From assembly GCA_022495005.1 (NCBI GenBank), contig JAGYXB010000375.1:806001-870000 (forward strand): a stretch of 64,000 nucleotides of DNA, given 5' to 3'. Positions 54,874-64,000 of the stretch are shown piece after piece. The stretch comes from Rhyacophila brunnea (taxonomy: Eukaryota; Arthropoda; Insecta; Trichoptera; Rhyacophilidae). Under the pieces are notes generated by a model. It made no database searches, was not told where the DNA came from, and saw nothing but the letters and a program-made list of their open reading frames with translations. Each line of letters begins with the position of its first letter. Within the stretch, counting starts at the first letter, position 1. The translations under genes and the position numbers were made by a program.

Positions 54874-55995
54874 GCAATACAATACCTCTATGGGTAACAC
54901 TGACCCTACCCATCGAACAACAACCACTAAGCATTACAATCCATTTAAATTATCGCCATATTATTTAAACACTGTACCTACATAAATGTCAATTAAGAGA
55001 TTTTTGTGTATTTGTCTCGCAAAAATAGGCGATAATAATTAATTAAATAAGTAAGTAGGTAGACACCAAACGAATTTTCAGATAATTTGTATCTAAAAAT
55101 GAAAGAGTAGGTACAGCATTCTAAGACTGATTCAGGGCAGCAATTTGGCTAGGGACTTCACTGATTCAAGTGTTTGGGTTAATATCTTGCTTAGATCTTA
55201 CTTAGCAAACAATAAAAATTGTGACAGTTTACTGTGTTAATTGAGAAAAATATGACAGATCTAACATCGGATTTGTAGAAAACAGGAAGAAAACACGGTG
55301 AAATAACGAAGAACCGCGAAAGTCACAGGCAAACAATAGTTAGTAAAGTGTGACATTACACAAAACCATCGCAAATAACTCTCAGTCACAGATTCAGTTT
55401 AATATGCAAAAGGTTACGAAAAAAAGTGTGGAACAGGCCCAAGTGAAACAGAATGAAAAAAAACTTTGACCTGATATCGCAACCAAGCCGCGCGCGAGGG
55501 TTACATAATCACGATTGATAGTGAGACTCACAGGTATGCTGATAAGTATGCCAATAATACATTTACACATTTTTTTAAATTCAATTCAAACAAAATTAAC
55601 TGAGATTTGAGAAATCAAAATGCAGGAGACGACGCCCTGTGTGGATTCTACATAAATATTTCGATTCCAAGTAGACTTGCATGCGAATTATCTCATGGTG
55701 TAGTTTAAATACCAGTGGCGTGGTTGTGAACCACGCTTAGCGGTGTCGTCGGGCCGCGTCTTGCCAAACCGTACTTATCGGGAAGCAAGGCAGAGGCGAT
55801 TTTGGCGCCTGCATCGATGTAGCTTTTGGCAACCGCATTCGAGCATCGCTCATAAAGACTACATCTCCAAACACTACGTATTGGAACTCTACTCTGTATA
55901 TCGTCTTTGGCGCAAACGCTGCTACGCCCTCATATCGTATCTAAAGTTACTCTAAAGTACAACAGTAACGATGTGTATCTATATGTCAGCGTTGC
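54874..55995. other. Unassigned DNA between two hAT ends
   Basis: No gene recognised. 55730-55955 is more GC-rich, with an unremarkable 70-residue frame. Confidence 0.35.
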
Positions 55996-56090
55996 CAGAT
56001 AATTATTTTACCAAATCTGCATTTTTACCATGCGAAATATAAAAAAATCGGGATATAGAAGTAAAAAGCGGGACAACCTTTCGAATTTTA
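55996..56090. mobile_element. hAT terminal fragment
   Basis: CAGATAATTATTTTACCAAA, TTTTTACCATGCGAAAT and AAGTAAAAAGCGGGACAACC, the inverse of 54873-54785. Confidence 0.65.
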
Positions 56091-56268
56091 AAATGAGGTC
56101 TCGAAACAGTTCAAATCAGTCATACAATAAAAATTATTTAAAAAATCCCAAAACATGTGTATTTCTCACAAATTTACTACATATTATGAAATATTACCCA
56201 AAGCATAATGAAATTCTTGAAATTAATATCAGAGAGATTTATAACATAACATACTTATATATATAATA

Positions 56269-56860
56269 GTGTACACCATGGCTCCCACAAGGGGGGCTGA
56301 CAGGGCTCTAGCCTGGGGGGCGGCGTGGTCAGTTAAGTGAGATGTACATACACCACAAAACTTTAATAGTAAAAAAAAATCGCCTACAGTGCTTTTATAA
56401 TATATAAATAATATGTTTATATAATGTGCGATCCAATTTGACGTGATATGAAGATTTGTATAGTTAAAAGTTAAATGATAATTCATGTGTAGAATTTTAT
56501 TTTATAATTATTTTTAGTGAGTTTCTTGACCATAAAAATGGCTATTTATCCAATATGTCGAAGGTTGGCGCATATTATTTGGCCACCACAAAGGGGGTCT
56601 CAATAAGTGCTTCATAATATTATGATGCTAAGTGTCGACAACTTAATGAATCAACTGCATTTATTTAAAAATACAAAAATCGCTAAAAATACACGAAACA
56701 CCCTTAATTTGACCTCAGGAACCGTGGGGTTCCTCGGAATACCATTTGGGGACCACTAATGTAAAAAATCAAACTACCATTCATCTTAACGATAGGTAAG
56801 GGGGGCACCAAACATCCTGGTCTGGGGCCCGCTTTCGGATGTGGAGACCATGGTGTACAC
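56269..56860. mobile_element. Non-autonomous element with GC-rich termini (copy 2)
   Basis: Ends GTGTACACCATGG and CCATGGTGTACAC are exact inverses. GACAGGGCTCTAGCCTGGGG and GGTCTGGGGCCCGCTTTCGG are shared with copy 1 at 39430-39943. Confidence 0.75.
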
Positions 56861-57448
56861 ATATTATTGCACGTCTATGTGTGGTTCATTTTCGTATGAT
56901 AGTACTCACACATTCAAAACCCTGCGTCAAAATGTACTTGTATCGGGGTATAGCCTATTGGAATTCTATTTATTAATCTGTTCTGCGACTTTACCCCTCC
57001 GCCGAAACCGAAGAGGCGCTGCAGTGCACGCCGATGCGCGGGAAGAATACAAAAGCGGTGCAAATGTCAGACGCCGGAGCAGTAAATAACTCTCGAGTTG
57101 CACACTGCCAGCGAGTCTCAACGATCAATATAAATCTCGTACCTATTGCAAGACGATATTCAATTTGAAACTCACTCACTCACTTTTATGATAAGTAGGT
57201 ACAGAATTGCAATGCAGAGCACAAAAAAAATGTCAGAGTTCATTTGAAGAATTGGCACAGTATTATAGCCGAATAAATACTCTGTCAAAAAAATAGACTT
57301 CTTAATTCACCGACGTCTAACAGACGTAATTATGAAATACCTATGCAATGTTACCTATATTTTATTTTATTACTTGCTGCGCGAAATAAATTATTTGAAC
57401 ACGGTAAAGTTTTAAACGATTTTTTTCGAGTTGCAAGATACTATAACA
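56861..57448. repeat. Dispersed piece and unassigned DNA
   Basis: 56905-56990 (ACTCACACATTCAAAACCCT, GGAATTCTATTTATTAATCT) recurs inverted at 63720-63795, and its right part at 33418-33445. The rest is unassigned; 57000-57090 is GC-rich. Confidence 0.45.
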
Positions 57449-57745
57449 CAGTGGCGAAGGGTGGATTTAGGCTGTTAAGATTTTCCATAAATAGTGCACA
57501 TTAAACTTTGTCAGTCATACTTATTTGTTTTCAATGAAATAAGACTACAATTTACAGAAATGGTGTTGGTTAGTAAAGTTATTAAAATTCAAAAGTGTAA
57601 TTGAATTTTAAAAACTGACAAACACCATCTGCAATTTATATTCTTGTAATTTTAGTAAAATGCAAGCATATACATTTGACTGACAACGTGTAGTGTGCAC
57701 TATTTATGTCGGATCTCAACAGCCTACCTCCACCCTTCGCCACTG
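57449..57745. mobile_element. CAGTGGCG MITE, compact copy
   Basis: A 297-bp copy with both ends: CAGTGGCGAAGGGTGGATTT and CCTCCACCCTTCGCCACTG. Arms of about 130 bp with little spacer. It is the cleanest copy for defining the ends. Confidence 0.88.
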
Positions 57746-57749
57746 CTGG

Positions 57750-57890
57750 GGGTAGTCTTCACTCTGCCCTGAAAGAAGCAGATGACCGAGACGGGTAGAA
57801 TCTTGGCCGCTCAGAAGACGACAAAATTTCAGAGTGGCCATGACCCTCAGCCATGAGAGAACGATCAAGAAGAAGGTCATGTACCTACTT
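57750..57890 (+). pseudogene. RTE-like LINE tail fragment
   Basis: The frame ADDRDG, stop, NLGRSEDDKISEWP followed by CCTCAGCCATGAGAGAACGA and AAGAAGAAGG resembles the end and short 3' tail of RTE-type LINEs. Confidence 0.45.
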
Positions 57891-58055
57891 GGAAATTGAA
57901 TTTATTATCCAATTTAAGTTTTGTAAAATTCTATTTGAGTAATTTTTGGCGGGTTTCGCCTTTCGGCATAAAGGTATGCGCGAACTCGTTTCTAAGCATG
58001 ATATCACGGTTTAAATAAATATCTGTCAACGTTCGCGTGCGCATAATACACATTA

Positions 58056-58353
58056 GCGCATCTATTCTATACAGAAGACTGCTATCGGCCGCTATTGGGA
58101 GCTATCTAATATAGCTGTATATTGAAGTATCAATTATCGTAACAATATTACAATAAGAGTTATAATTGTTACAATAAGTGCTATAGTTTAACAGCACCTC
58201 TCATGGGTGTGCAAATTTTTAGAGCGAGATAGACGGTTTTGCCCGTTTAGACGGCTAATTTATTGTAAAAACAATTATAATACTTCGATACAAACAAATG
58301 AAAACCTACCCTCGGTAGCTGTTGATAGCAGTCTTGTGTATAAATAGATGCGC
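58056..58353. mobile_element. MITE with CGCATCTATTC ends (copy 2)
   Basis: GCGCATCTATTCTATACAGA, AGACTGCTATCGGC and the inverse GATAGCAGTCTTGTGTATAA, ATAGATGCGC. The internal GAGCGAGATAGACGGTTTTG is shared with 62715-62736. Confidence 0.8.
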
Positions 58354-59759
58354 AGATCGGTCAACGCGGTCATTAAAATTTGGTAGTTAAAGTATATTAT
58401 TTTCTTTAATGTAACTACCGTAAAATTTATTTTATTGCAACAAAAAATTACAGTACCTAAATAAAAACATAATAGTATACTTATATCATAGCAATAAAAG
58501 TTTATTCCTAACTCCGAGTAAGTACCTAACTGTTCATTTATTAGAAAGGTTAATAATGGCTAATAAAATAAATTACTCGGGCAATAGCAGTTTTAATTTT
58601 AATAATATTTCGAGGTATACCTATCCATTAATATTTTTAATGTTCAAATCATGCTACCAGCTACCAATACAAGAATTCGTGAACCTATGGCACGCGTGCC
58701 AGAAGCGACACGTACGAAAATGTACCCGGAACGTTAACAATTAACAAATTCATTTTTTATGCGTAGTATTTCCAGATAAAAGATCACGTCACATGTGAAA
58801 ATGCAGAGAGCTGGAACGGCCACGTGTATAGAATGTCGGAGGATTTGCCAGCAAGGCGAGCTATGTATTCACAGCAGCAGGTGATTTAAGAATGCTCGAT
58901 CAAAATTAATGTCGGCGCTGGATCGTCCAGGATCTTCCAGGATGGAGGAAGTTTTTGAAGGAGTCCCAAGAAGAAAGATGATGATTTACAGATTCTTCAT
59001 TTATATTTAATCTTTCCGTAAATCCATAGGTGTATTTTTAAACCAAAAAAAAATATTATCATTGGAGGTTATGCTTGTCATTGGTTGCAATAATTATTAG
59101 ATCCTGCTGGTTTTAGCCGTAGAAGACATGGCTAGTGGAAATAATATTTTTTTAAAAAAACAGAATCAAGCAGTAGACACGTCAGTGTCGAAAAATAATA
59201 TTTGGGAAATTTTGGCACACGCACGTAAAAATGTTCACCAACCCTGACCCAGACGGTTCATAATAGTAGGTAGGTACCCAATGTTAAAACGTATATTTTG
59301 ACAACAAATTAATTTGGCTAATCTGTAATCAAATGCATTGCGAAAAATCGGCAATAATTGGGGTGCCGAAATGACAATGGATTTTTTTATATCATAATTA
59401 TTTTAATACTGTTTCGTTCAAAAGGGTTTAGTTTTAGAACAACACACCGTTAAAATGGGTCATAGTGAGAAATATTGCGTGTATTTACAAAACATTATTA
59501 ATAGAATCTAACGTCCCTAAAATGTTCTCTTGATAAAGTGGACGTTGGTAAACAGAAAACGAGAACAACGTCAATTTTATTGTCGACGTATCTAAGCGTA
59601 GTGACATCAACGCATGGACAAGCTACAAACCTTTACTTTTAAATTCCGAGTTTTAGACGCAAATGTTCCTAATACCCGGGCACCATTGGAACTCAAATCA
59701 GACGATTTACACTTTACACTCTTTACAGTCTACGGACTCTTTTCCCGAGGAGTACCTAA
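58354..59759. other. Unassigned DNA
   Basis: No recognised gene. 58915-58980 (GGATCGTCCAGGATCTTCCA, GAAGAAAGATGATGAT) has the look of a LINE tail but is too short to assign. Confidence 0.35.
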
Positions 59760-59905
59760 ATCTGCGAACTTTTAAGTCCGCAGACCAGATTCGTTAGATT
59801 TCTAACATGTTTGATATTTTACTCTCTGTGTTACCGGAATTCGTCCGTCAATCACTACGTAAATTTAATTTGACATTAAAACGCAATCATTCGGAGCGAA
59901 AATAA
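59760..59905. repeat. Dispersed repeat, partner of 53480-53630
   Basis: GTTAGATTTCTAACATGTTT, AATTCGTCCGTCAATCACTA and AACGCAATCATTCGGA are the complement of the earlier copy. Confidence 0.65.
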
Positions 59906-60079
59906 ACCAGTCATAGTTATAAACATTTTTATTAAAATAAACTAACTGACATGAAGAAATCGTTTATTTAAATCGGGTCGTGAAAGAAAACAAATGATAG
60001 GATACGTTCATAATAGTTTGACAGATGCTTACAGTGCAGTAGGTACTAGCATATTACCTAATTTAACGATATTAAGATT

Positions 60080-60324
60080 GGAAAGGTGAATGTTGAGCAT
60101 AACGCGTCAATATCATAAAATAAATCAAGCGGGCTGGACATGTCGCTTTCCGAGTGGACAACCGCGTCATACAGCGGGCACTAAACGTCCACAGGGACGT
60201 TCTAATACCCAGCTGGATGGACAAACTCAAAAATTTCGGTGGATGTAGGTACATGGCAATGAAGAATTAGGGACGAGAATGGTGGAAGGAGATAGGGGAG
60301 GCTTTCATCCAACACTGGATCGAC
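60080..60324 (+). pseudogene. RTE-like LINE, C-terminal fragment
   Basis: Frame from 60127: KRAGHVAFRVDNRVIQRALN, then LIPSWMDKLKNFGGCRYMAM, a stop, GREWWKEIGEAFIQHWID. It follows the R-A-G-H-V-A ... D-(L/K)-x-x-F-G-G ... E-A-F-I-Q-x-W pattern of RTE-type ends. One stop and small deletions. Confidence 0.75.
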
Positions 60325-60425
60325 ATATTATATGTAATATTCGAAATAGATCGATATATTATAAGTAGGTATGTAATATTGTGTTTTATTTTAACTATTA
60401 ATATGTACCAAACTCATAGCTCATG

Positions 60426-60773
60426 TACACGTGTGTGGATTTACTTGCACCAATAGTGTGTATTTTAAACTATCGCGATAATAACTGTTTACATGTAAAA
60501 GTGCTGACTGTCTCGCCAATATCATTCTTCAAGAGTAAGCGAGACGCGATGTTGTCATTTTATCGTACTATTATTGACAGTCGTGAAAATCTGTTAACGT
60601 CAAAATACGTCGAAAAAATTCAAACTGTCGCGTGAAAATTCAGAAGCTTCCGAAGTTTTATGATTCGTTCTTGCAACTTGCATGATAATACATGTTTACA
60701 CGTGCACTTTTTTGTTATGGTCGCGATAATACGTACCTACTATCAGCAGAAAATCCATGCACGTGTAAATGGG
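60426..60773. mobile_element. Inverted-repeat element (MITE-like)
   Basis: ACACGTGTGTGGATTTACTT, AACTATCGCGATAAT (left) are mirrored by GGTCGCGATAATACG and AAATCCATGCACGTGTAAA (right). Arms are imperfect. Two short open frames lie inside and are not considered genes. Confidence 0.5.
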
Positions 60774-61632
60774 GTATTACACTCATTTTTTATGTTTAAA
60801 AAAAATACAACTTGGGGTCATAAAAAGGCATCATTGCTGTAACATAGGTGATTTGCATTCACATCAAGCGAGCGAGGTAGTCGGTACTGACGAGGTTTGA
60901 TGGATGCAGATTTATGCAGTTTTTGCAGACTTTCGCTTGCTTTTTTCATGCAAATAAAACGATCATTATTACACAATGAGGTTCGCTCAAAATGCAAATC
61001 GACCGCGTCTGGATGTGCATTTTAAACGCTTGATTGGGTATGCGCTCATCTCCTTGGGGGCATCATCAAACTTAAGGTTGGCCACTGGTCGCAAAATGAT
61101 CCGTATTACATTGGCCGACACAAATGCACTAGGTAGGTATCTACATCTACCTACATTGTAAGAATTTATGAAATCGTTTCAATCAATCATTTTTCCACTA
61201 TCGCGCTGGAACAATCTTTTTTGGTTATATAACGTTTTCTTTTTCTTGTGAAATCATAGGGTTTTTAAAAGTCATATTGTCATACCGACTCAGTTATTAA
61301 TTTATTATGCCATCATTATTTTAAAAGAGAAAATATCGCAGTCATAATTACTAAATGGAACAAAATAACTACATTATTATAATTATTTTCATTTATCTCT
61401 GTAACTGATGAGCAGTCTATTTCTGACGCACGTAAATTTGCATGCGAAAGAATGTGCGTCTTTGTTGCGCGATCGACGGCGCCACATCCTTCTAATGCGC
61501 GCTGCACTTAATCGCATGCGCGTTTTTGGGCGCGAGTAACAAGTTGCGCGTTCTCCAAGTACATGCGACCCAATTCAGCTGTCCACAAGCACTCGGTCGT
61601 GACGACTGTCGCGCGACAATCGCCTGCAAGCG
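60774..61632. other. Unassigned DNA
   Basis: 61420-61620 is rich in GCGC words (GTTGCGCGATCGACGGCG and similar). No gene recognised. Confidence 0.35.
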
Positions 61633-61790
61633 TTAAAGTGCGGCCACACCGAAAACAAGTCGCGCGACAACTCGTTAAATTTTACGATAAGCATGATAAT
61701 TATCGTAAAATTTCTTAAGCAATTATGATAATAATCGTAAAATTTAACGAGTTGTCGCGCGACTTGTTGCCGGTGTGGACCAGGCATTAG
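61633..61790. mobile_element. Hairpin MITE with TTA duplication (copy 2)
   Basis: The element 61636-61787 between TTA and TTA. The arms contain CAAGTCGCGCGACAACTCGT and complement. The centre is the inverse of copy 1 (39200-39352). Confidence 0.82.
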
Positions 61791-61884
61791 ACTCTGGACG
61801 ATCGCGGCCTTTACAGCCATTATAAAATGAATGGCGACCGCTTGGCGCTCGAATGCGAGACTTTTTATTGCTCAATTTCAAATT

Positions 61885-62694
61885 CAATTTATTTTTAACA
61901 TATTGTGGACATTACAAATTATAAGTTTAAGACGTTCACAACATGACATATAGAAACAAAGAAGTATACTTAAAACAGTAAGTGTTACATAAAAAAAGAG
62001 ATAGGTACATAGTATGTTATTAAACAGTAGAAATATGTACATGCGAAAATATTAATTAGATAGGTACAAGGAAGTACACCGGATGAGTTAAGCAGACCCT
62101 ATTTTAAAAATTTATAAAACAACGTCCACCTATACTCATCCTCACGTAGGTGGAATATATCAACACCCGAAGCAATTTCGTTGAACATAGTTATCGCCCT
62201 CCCAATTGGCATTACCAGTGGCAGGTTGGTTCTGCACCTTGGGAGAATAAACTTTCGTGTTCTTAAACTTGAATGTTCTCTATTTCTAAGATAGTTATCA
62301 GGGACACACAGGTCAACACTGCCCAGAATGGCAGAGTTCTCATTTATACCTCGTATAAGTCGAAAAAAATACGTAGCCAAATAAAGATTTCTTCTAAATT
62401 GCAAACTGCAGTATGTAAGCATGCCTACGAGAAAGTCAGTTGGATAAAGCCACGGATAGTATCCGTACAACCTCAAATAAAGGAGTCTCAAGAATTTCTT
62501 CTGAACCCTCTCCACCATAAGGCTACACTTCAACTGATGCGGGGCCCAAACAATAGACCCACTCTCAAGTCTGCTTCGAACTAAAGAATTAAATAAAAGT
62601 TTTAATACCGTAAAATCCGAAAAGACCCGGGAAGTACGCATGACGAAGCCCAACATTTTAAGCGCTTTGTTACTACTATCTCTTAACAGCCCGT
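61885..62694 (-). pseudogene. CR1/Jockey-like LINE, 3' half with 3' UTR
   Basis: The minus frame is open from about 62694 to a stop at 62099-62101. NKALKMLGFVMR, LLFNSLVRSRLESGSIVWAP and QKKFLRLLYLRLYGYYPWLY are the thumb and post-polymerase region of Jockey/CR1-type reverse transcriptases. The catalytic part is missing (5' truncation). The 3' UTR (62098-61885) contains the family words TTCACAACATG and ATTGTGGACATTACAAAT in complement. It is the reference copy for the tails elsewhere in the window. The frame is intact, suggesting a recent insertion. Confidence 0.82.
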
Positions 62695-62850
62695 CTCTTA
62701 GTTGTGTTAGCTTTTTGAGCGAGATAGACGGTTTTGACAGTTTAGTTTATACGTTATTGTAACAATAATTAACCGCCTCAATACACAAATATGATAAAAG
62801 TGATAGTCGATAGCCGCCTTGTGTATAGAATAGACCCACTGGTATATTGT
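62695..62850. mobile_element. MITE with CGCATCTATTC ends, partial (copy 3)
   Basis: GAGCGAGATAGACGGTTTTG, ATAGCCGCCTTGTGTATAG; one end is lost where it abuts the LINE at 62694. Confidence 0.65.
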
Positions 62851-63389
62851 GTTAACCCTACCCCCTCCAGCAGCTTAAATAAATAATATATGGATTCTTT
62901 TCAAAATGGACGCCTACAAACAGCTGACGAAGGAATGAATTTAGTTCAGTGTGAGTCGAGCGCGTAAGTAAAGTAAATAGACGGGAATTTTAATACAAAA
63001 ATATTGATGATATAACAATAAATATGTTCATATATTCAACACACTGTATAACAAAGACGCAAATATACCTACAGGGCCGGACAATGTATACATAGCATTC
63101 GTAAATAGTTGATTTATTATATTTATATTACTGTATCATATCGATCCACTGCAGCGGCGGTTTTATATGAGTAGGGCCCGAGATATCAATAGATTTATTG
63201 CTCCCCAATTGCGAAAACATTGTCTACGCGATAATCAGCGATTAGGTGTTTAAAATACAATTTTGTTTGTGTTAGCGTAGGCATGTCCAACTTCAAATAG
63301 GCTGCGATCCACTATTTATTATTAGAAAATTTGCTGTGATTGTCATTCTTTAAGTTTAAAAAAATGTAACAGGTATATTTAGCGGAACA
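62851..63389. other. Unassigned DNA
   Basis: 63282-63355 is related to 24478-24592 (GCATGTCCAACTTCAAATAG, TGTCATTCTTTAAG). No gene. Confidence 0.35.
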
Positions 63390-63560
63390 AGTCGGTCAAC
63401 GGGAAGCCAGGCGGGAACCGCACTAATTTTCATAGAAGATTTTAGCAAAATTCAAGAATGAAAACCTAACCTAATCTAACCTAACAAATAATCGAGTATA
63501 TCGGCTATTTTCAAAATTCGTTTACCGCTGGATTCCCGTAAACCGACAAGAACCTATTTA
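63390..63560. mobile_element. CCTAA-containing repeat with inverted ends (copy 3)
   Basis: The left end AAGTCGGTCAACGGGAAGCC and right end GGATTCCCGTAAACCGACAA are inverted with a few changes. Between them are AAACCTAACCTAATCTAACC and AGTATATCGGCTATTTTCAA. The inverted ends suggest a small DNA element that contains the CCTAA word. Confidence 0.6.
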
Positions 63561-64000
63561 GCTGCAGAGTTCAATGAGTAGGATTTAGTATTACATAAAT
63601 TCAAGATGAGCGATATGAGCACGTGGCAGCGTACGCGCCAAATGCGTAGCCAAATAAACAAGTAGGGTTCGATGTATCGATGTAGGTGCGAAAATTGCCT
63701 TTGCCTACAGAACATGATAATAAATAGAATACCGATAGGCTGTATTCAATACGCCGCATCTTGATGCAGGGTTTTGAATGTGTGAGTGTCCTACGAAAAT
63801 GAAGCACGCATTATGCATGTGCAATAGTGTGTGTAATACATCAACATTAAATGAGCGTAAATGCATAAACCGAGAGCAGTTTTCAGTATTCGGCGTAAAA
63901 CGTATTCTTGACACGTGTGTAAGTTTAACCCGTATTCTTCTTTACTCGAGTCGGTTACCTGCTATCGCCTTACCCCTTATGTATTTCAGTTCCCATTATT
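63561..64000. repeat. Dispersed repeats at the window end
   Basis: 63720-63795 is the inverse of 56905-56990. 63840-64000 is the inverse of 22540-22720 (complement GGTAAGGCGATAGCAGGTAA, CTCGAGTAAAGAAGAATACG) and runs off the edge. Confidence 0.6.

Noticed and set aside
1..64000. CRISPR arrays, operons, bacterial promoters or terminators
   Set aside because: No regularly spaced direct repeats with unique spacers and no dense gene order; all signs point to eukaryotic DNA.
1..64000. LTR retrotransposons or endogenous viruses
   Set aside because: No paired long terminal repeats, primer-binding sites or gag/env-like frames were seen.

Overview
The window looks like non-genic chromosomal DNA from an insect, most likely a moth or butterfly (Lepidoptera). 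It is AT-rich, has no bacterial-type gene density, and is packed with eukaryotic mobile elements. These include Tc1/mariner transposons, a Helitron, fragments of non-LTR retrotransposons from several clades, tRNA-headed SINEs, hAT-type and hairpin MITEs, and TTAGG-like (CCTAA) interspersed motifs. The assignment to Lepidoptera is an inference from this mixture and from the recurring GTAGGTACCTAC-like words. No complete host gene is visible. The only host-gene candidate is one possible signal-peptide-bearing first exon on the minus strand (20357-20701).

Layout. 1-4.5 kb: the 3' end of an R1-like LINE, a minus-strand LINE remnant, three tRNA-headed SINEs and a hAT MITE with an 8-bp target duplication. 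6-10.5 kb: a LINE fragment, then a TTAA-flanked dispersed repeat split by a 1.86-kb Helitron, then a CAGTGGCG MITE. 10.8-18.5 kb: LINE 3' tails, an RTE fragment, inverted-repeat elements and a second copy of the TTAA repeat. 19-23 kb: GC-rich islands, the candidate exon, a MITE and a block of GGTCACCGGTGACC motifs. 23.8-27.5 kb: two elements with tRNA-like cores between inverted arms, a frameshifted mariner, and a hAT MITE with a perfect 8-bp duplication. 28-46 kb: more tRNA-core elements, three same-strand copies of a 350-500-bp repeat, hairpin MITEs, a hexanucleotide microsatellite, and an R1-like remnant split by a large inverted repeat. 46.8-48.1 kb: a second, nearly identical mariner in inverse orientation. 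50-64 kb: a nested stack (MITE, LINE and TTAA repeat), a hAT transposase remnant, further MITEs, RTE fragments and a CR1/Jockey-like LINE 3' half.

The genes do not form a pathway. The coding sequence that can be recognised belongs to transposons, and every copy seen is truncated, frameshifted or carries a stop. The short elements (SINEs, MITEs) would depend on enzymes supplied from elsewhere. The most unusual signal is a family of about ten copies in which a tRNA-like sequence with recognisable A and B boxes lies between long inverted arms. It combines the look of a SINE with that of an inverted-repeat DNA element. Nested insertions, paired filled and empty sites and exact target duplications allow several element borders to be fixed to the base from this window alone.
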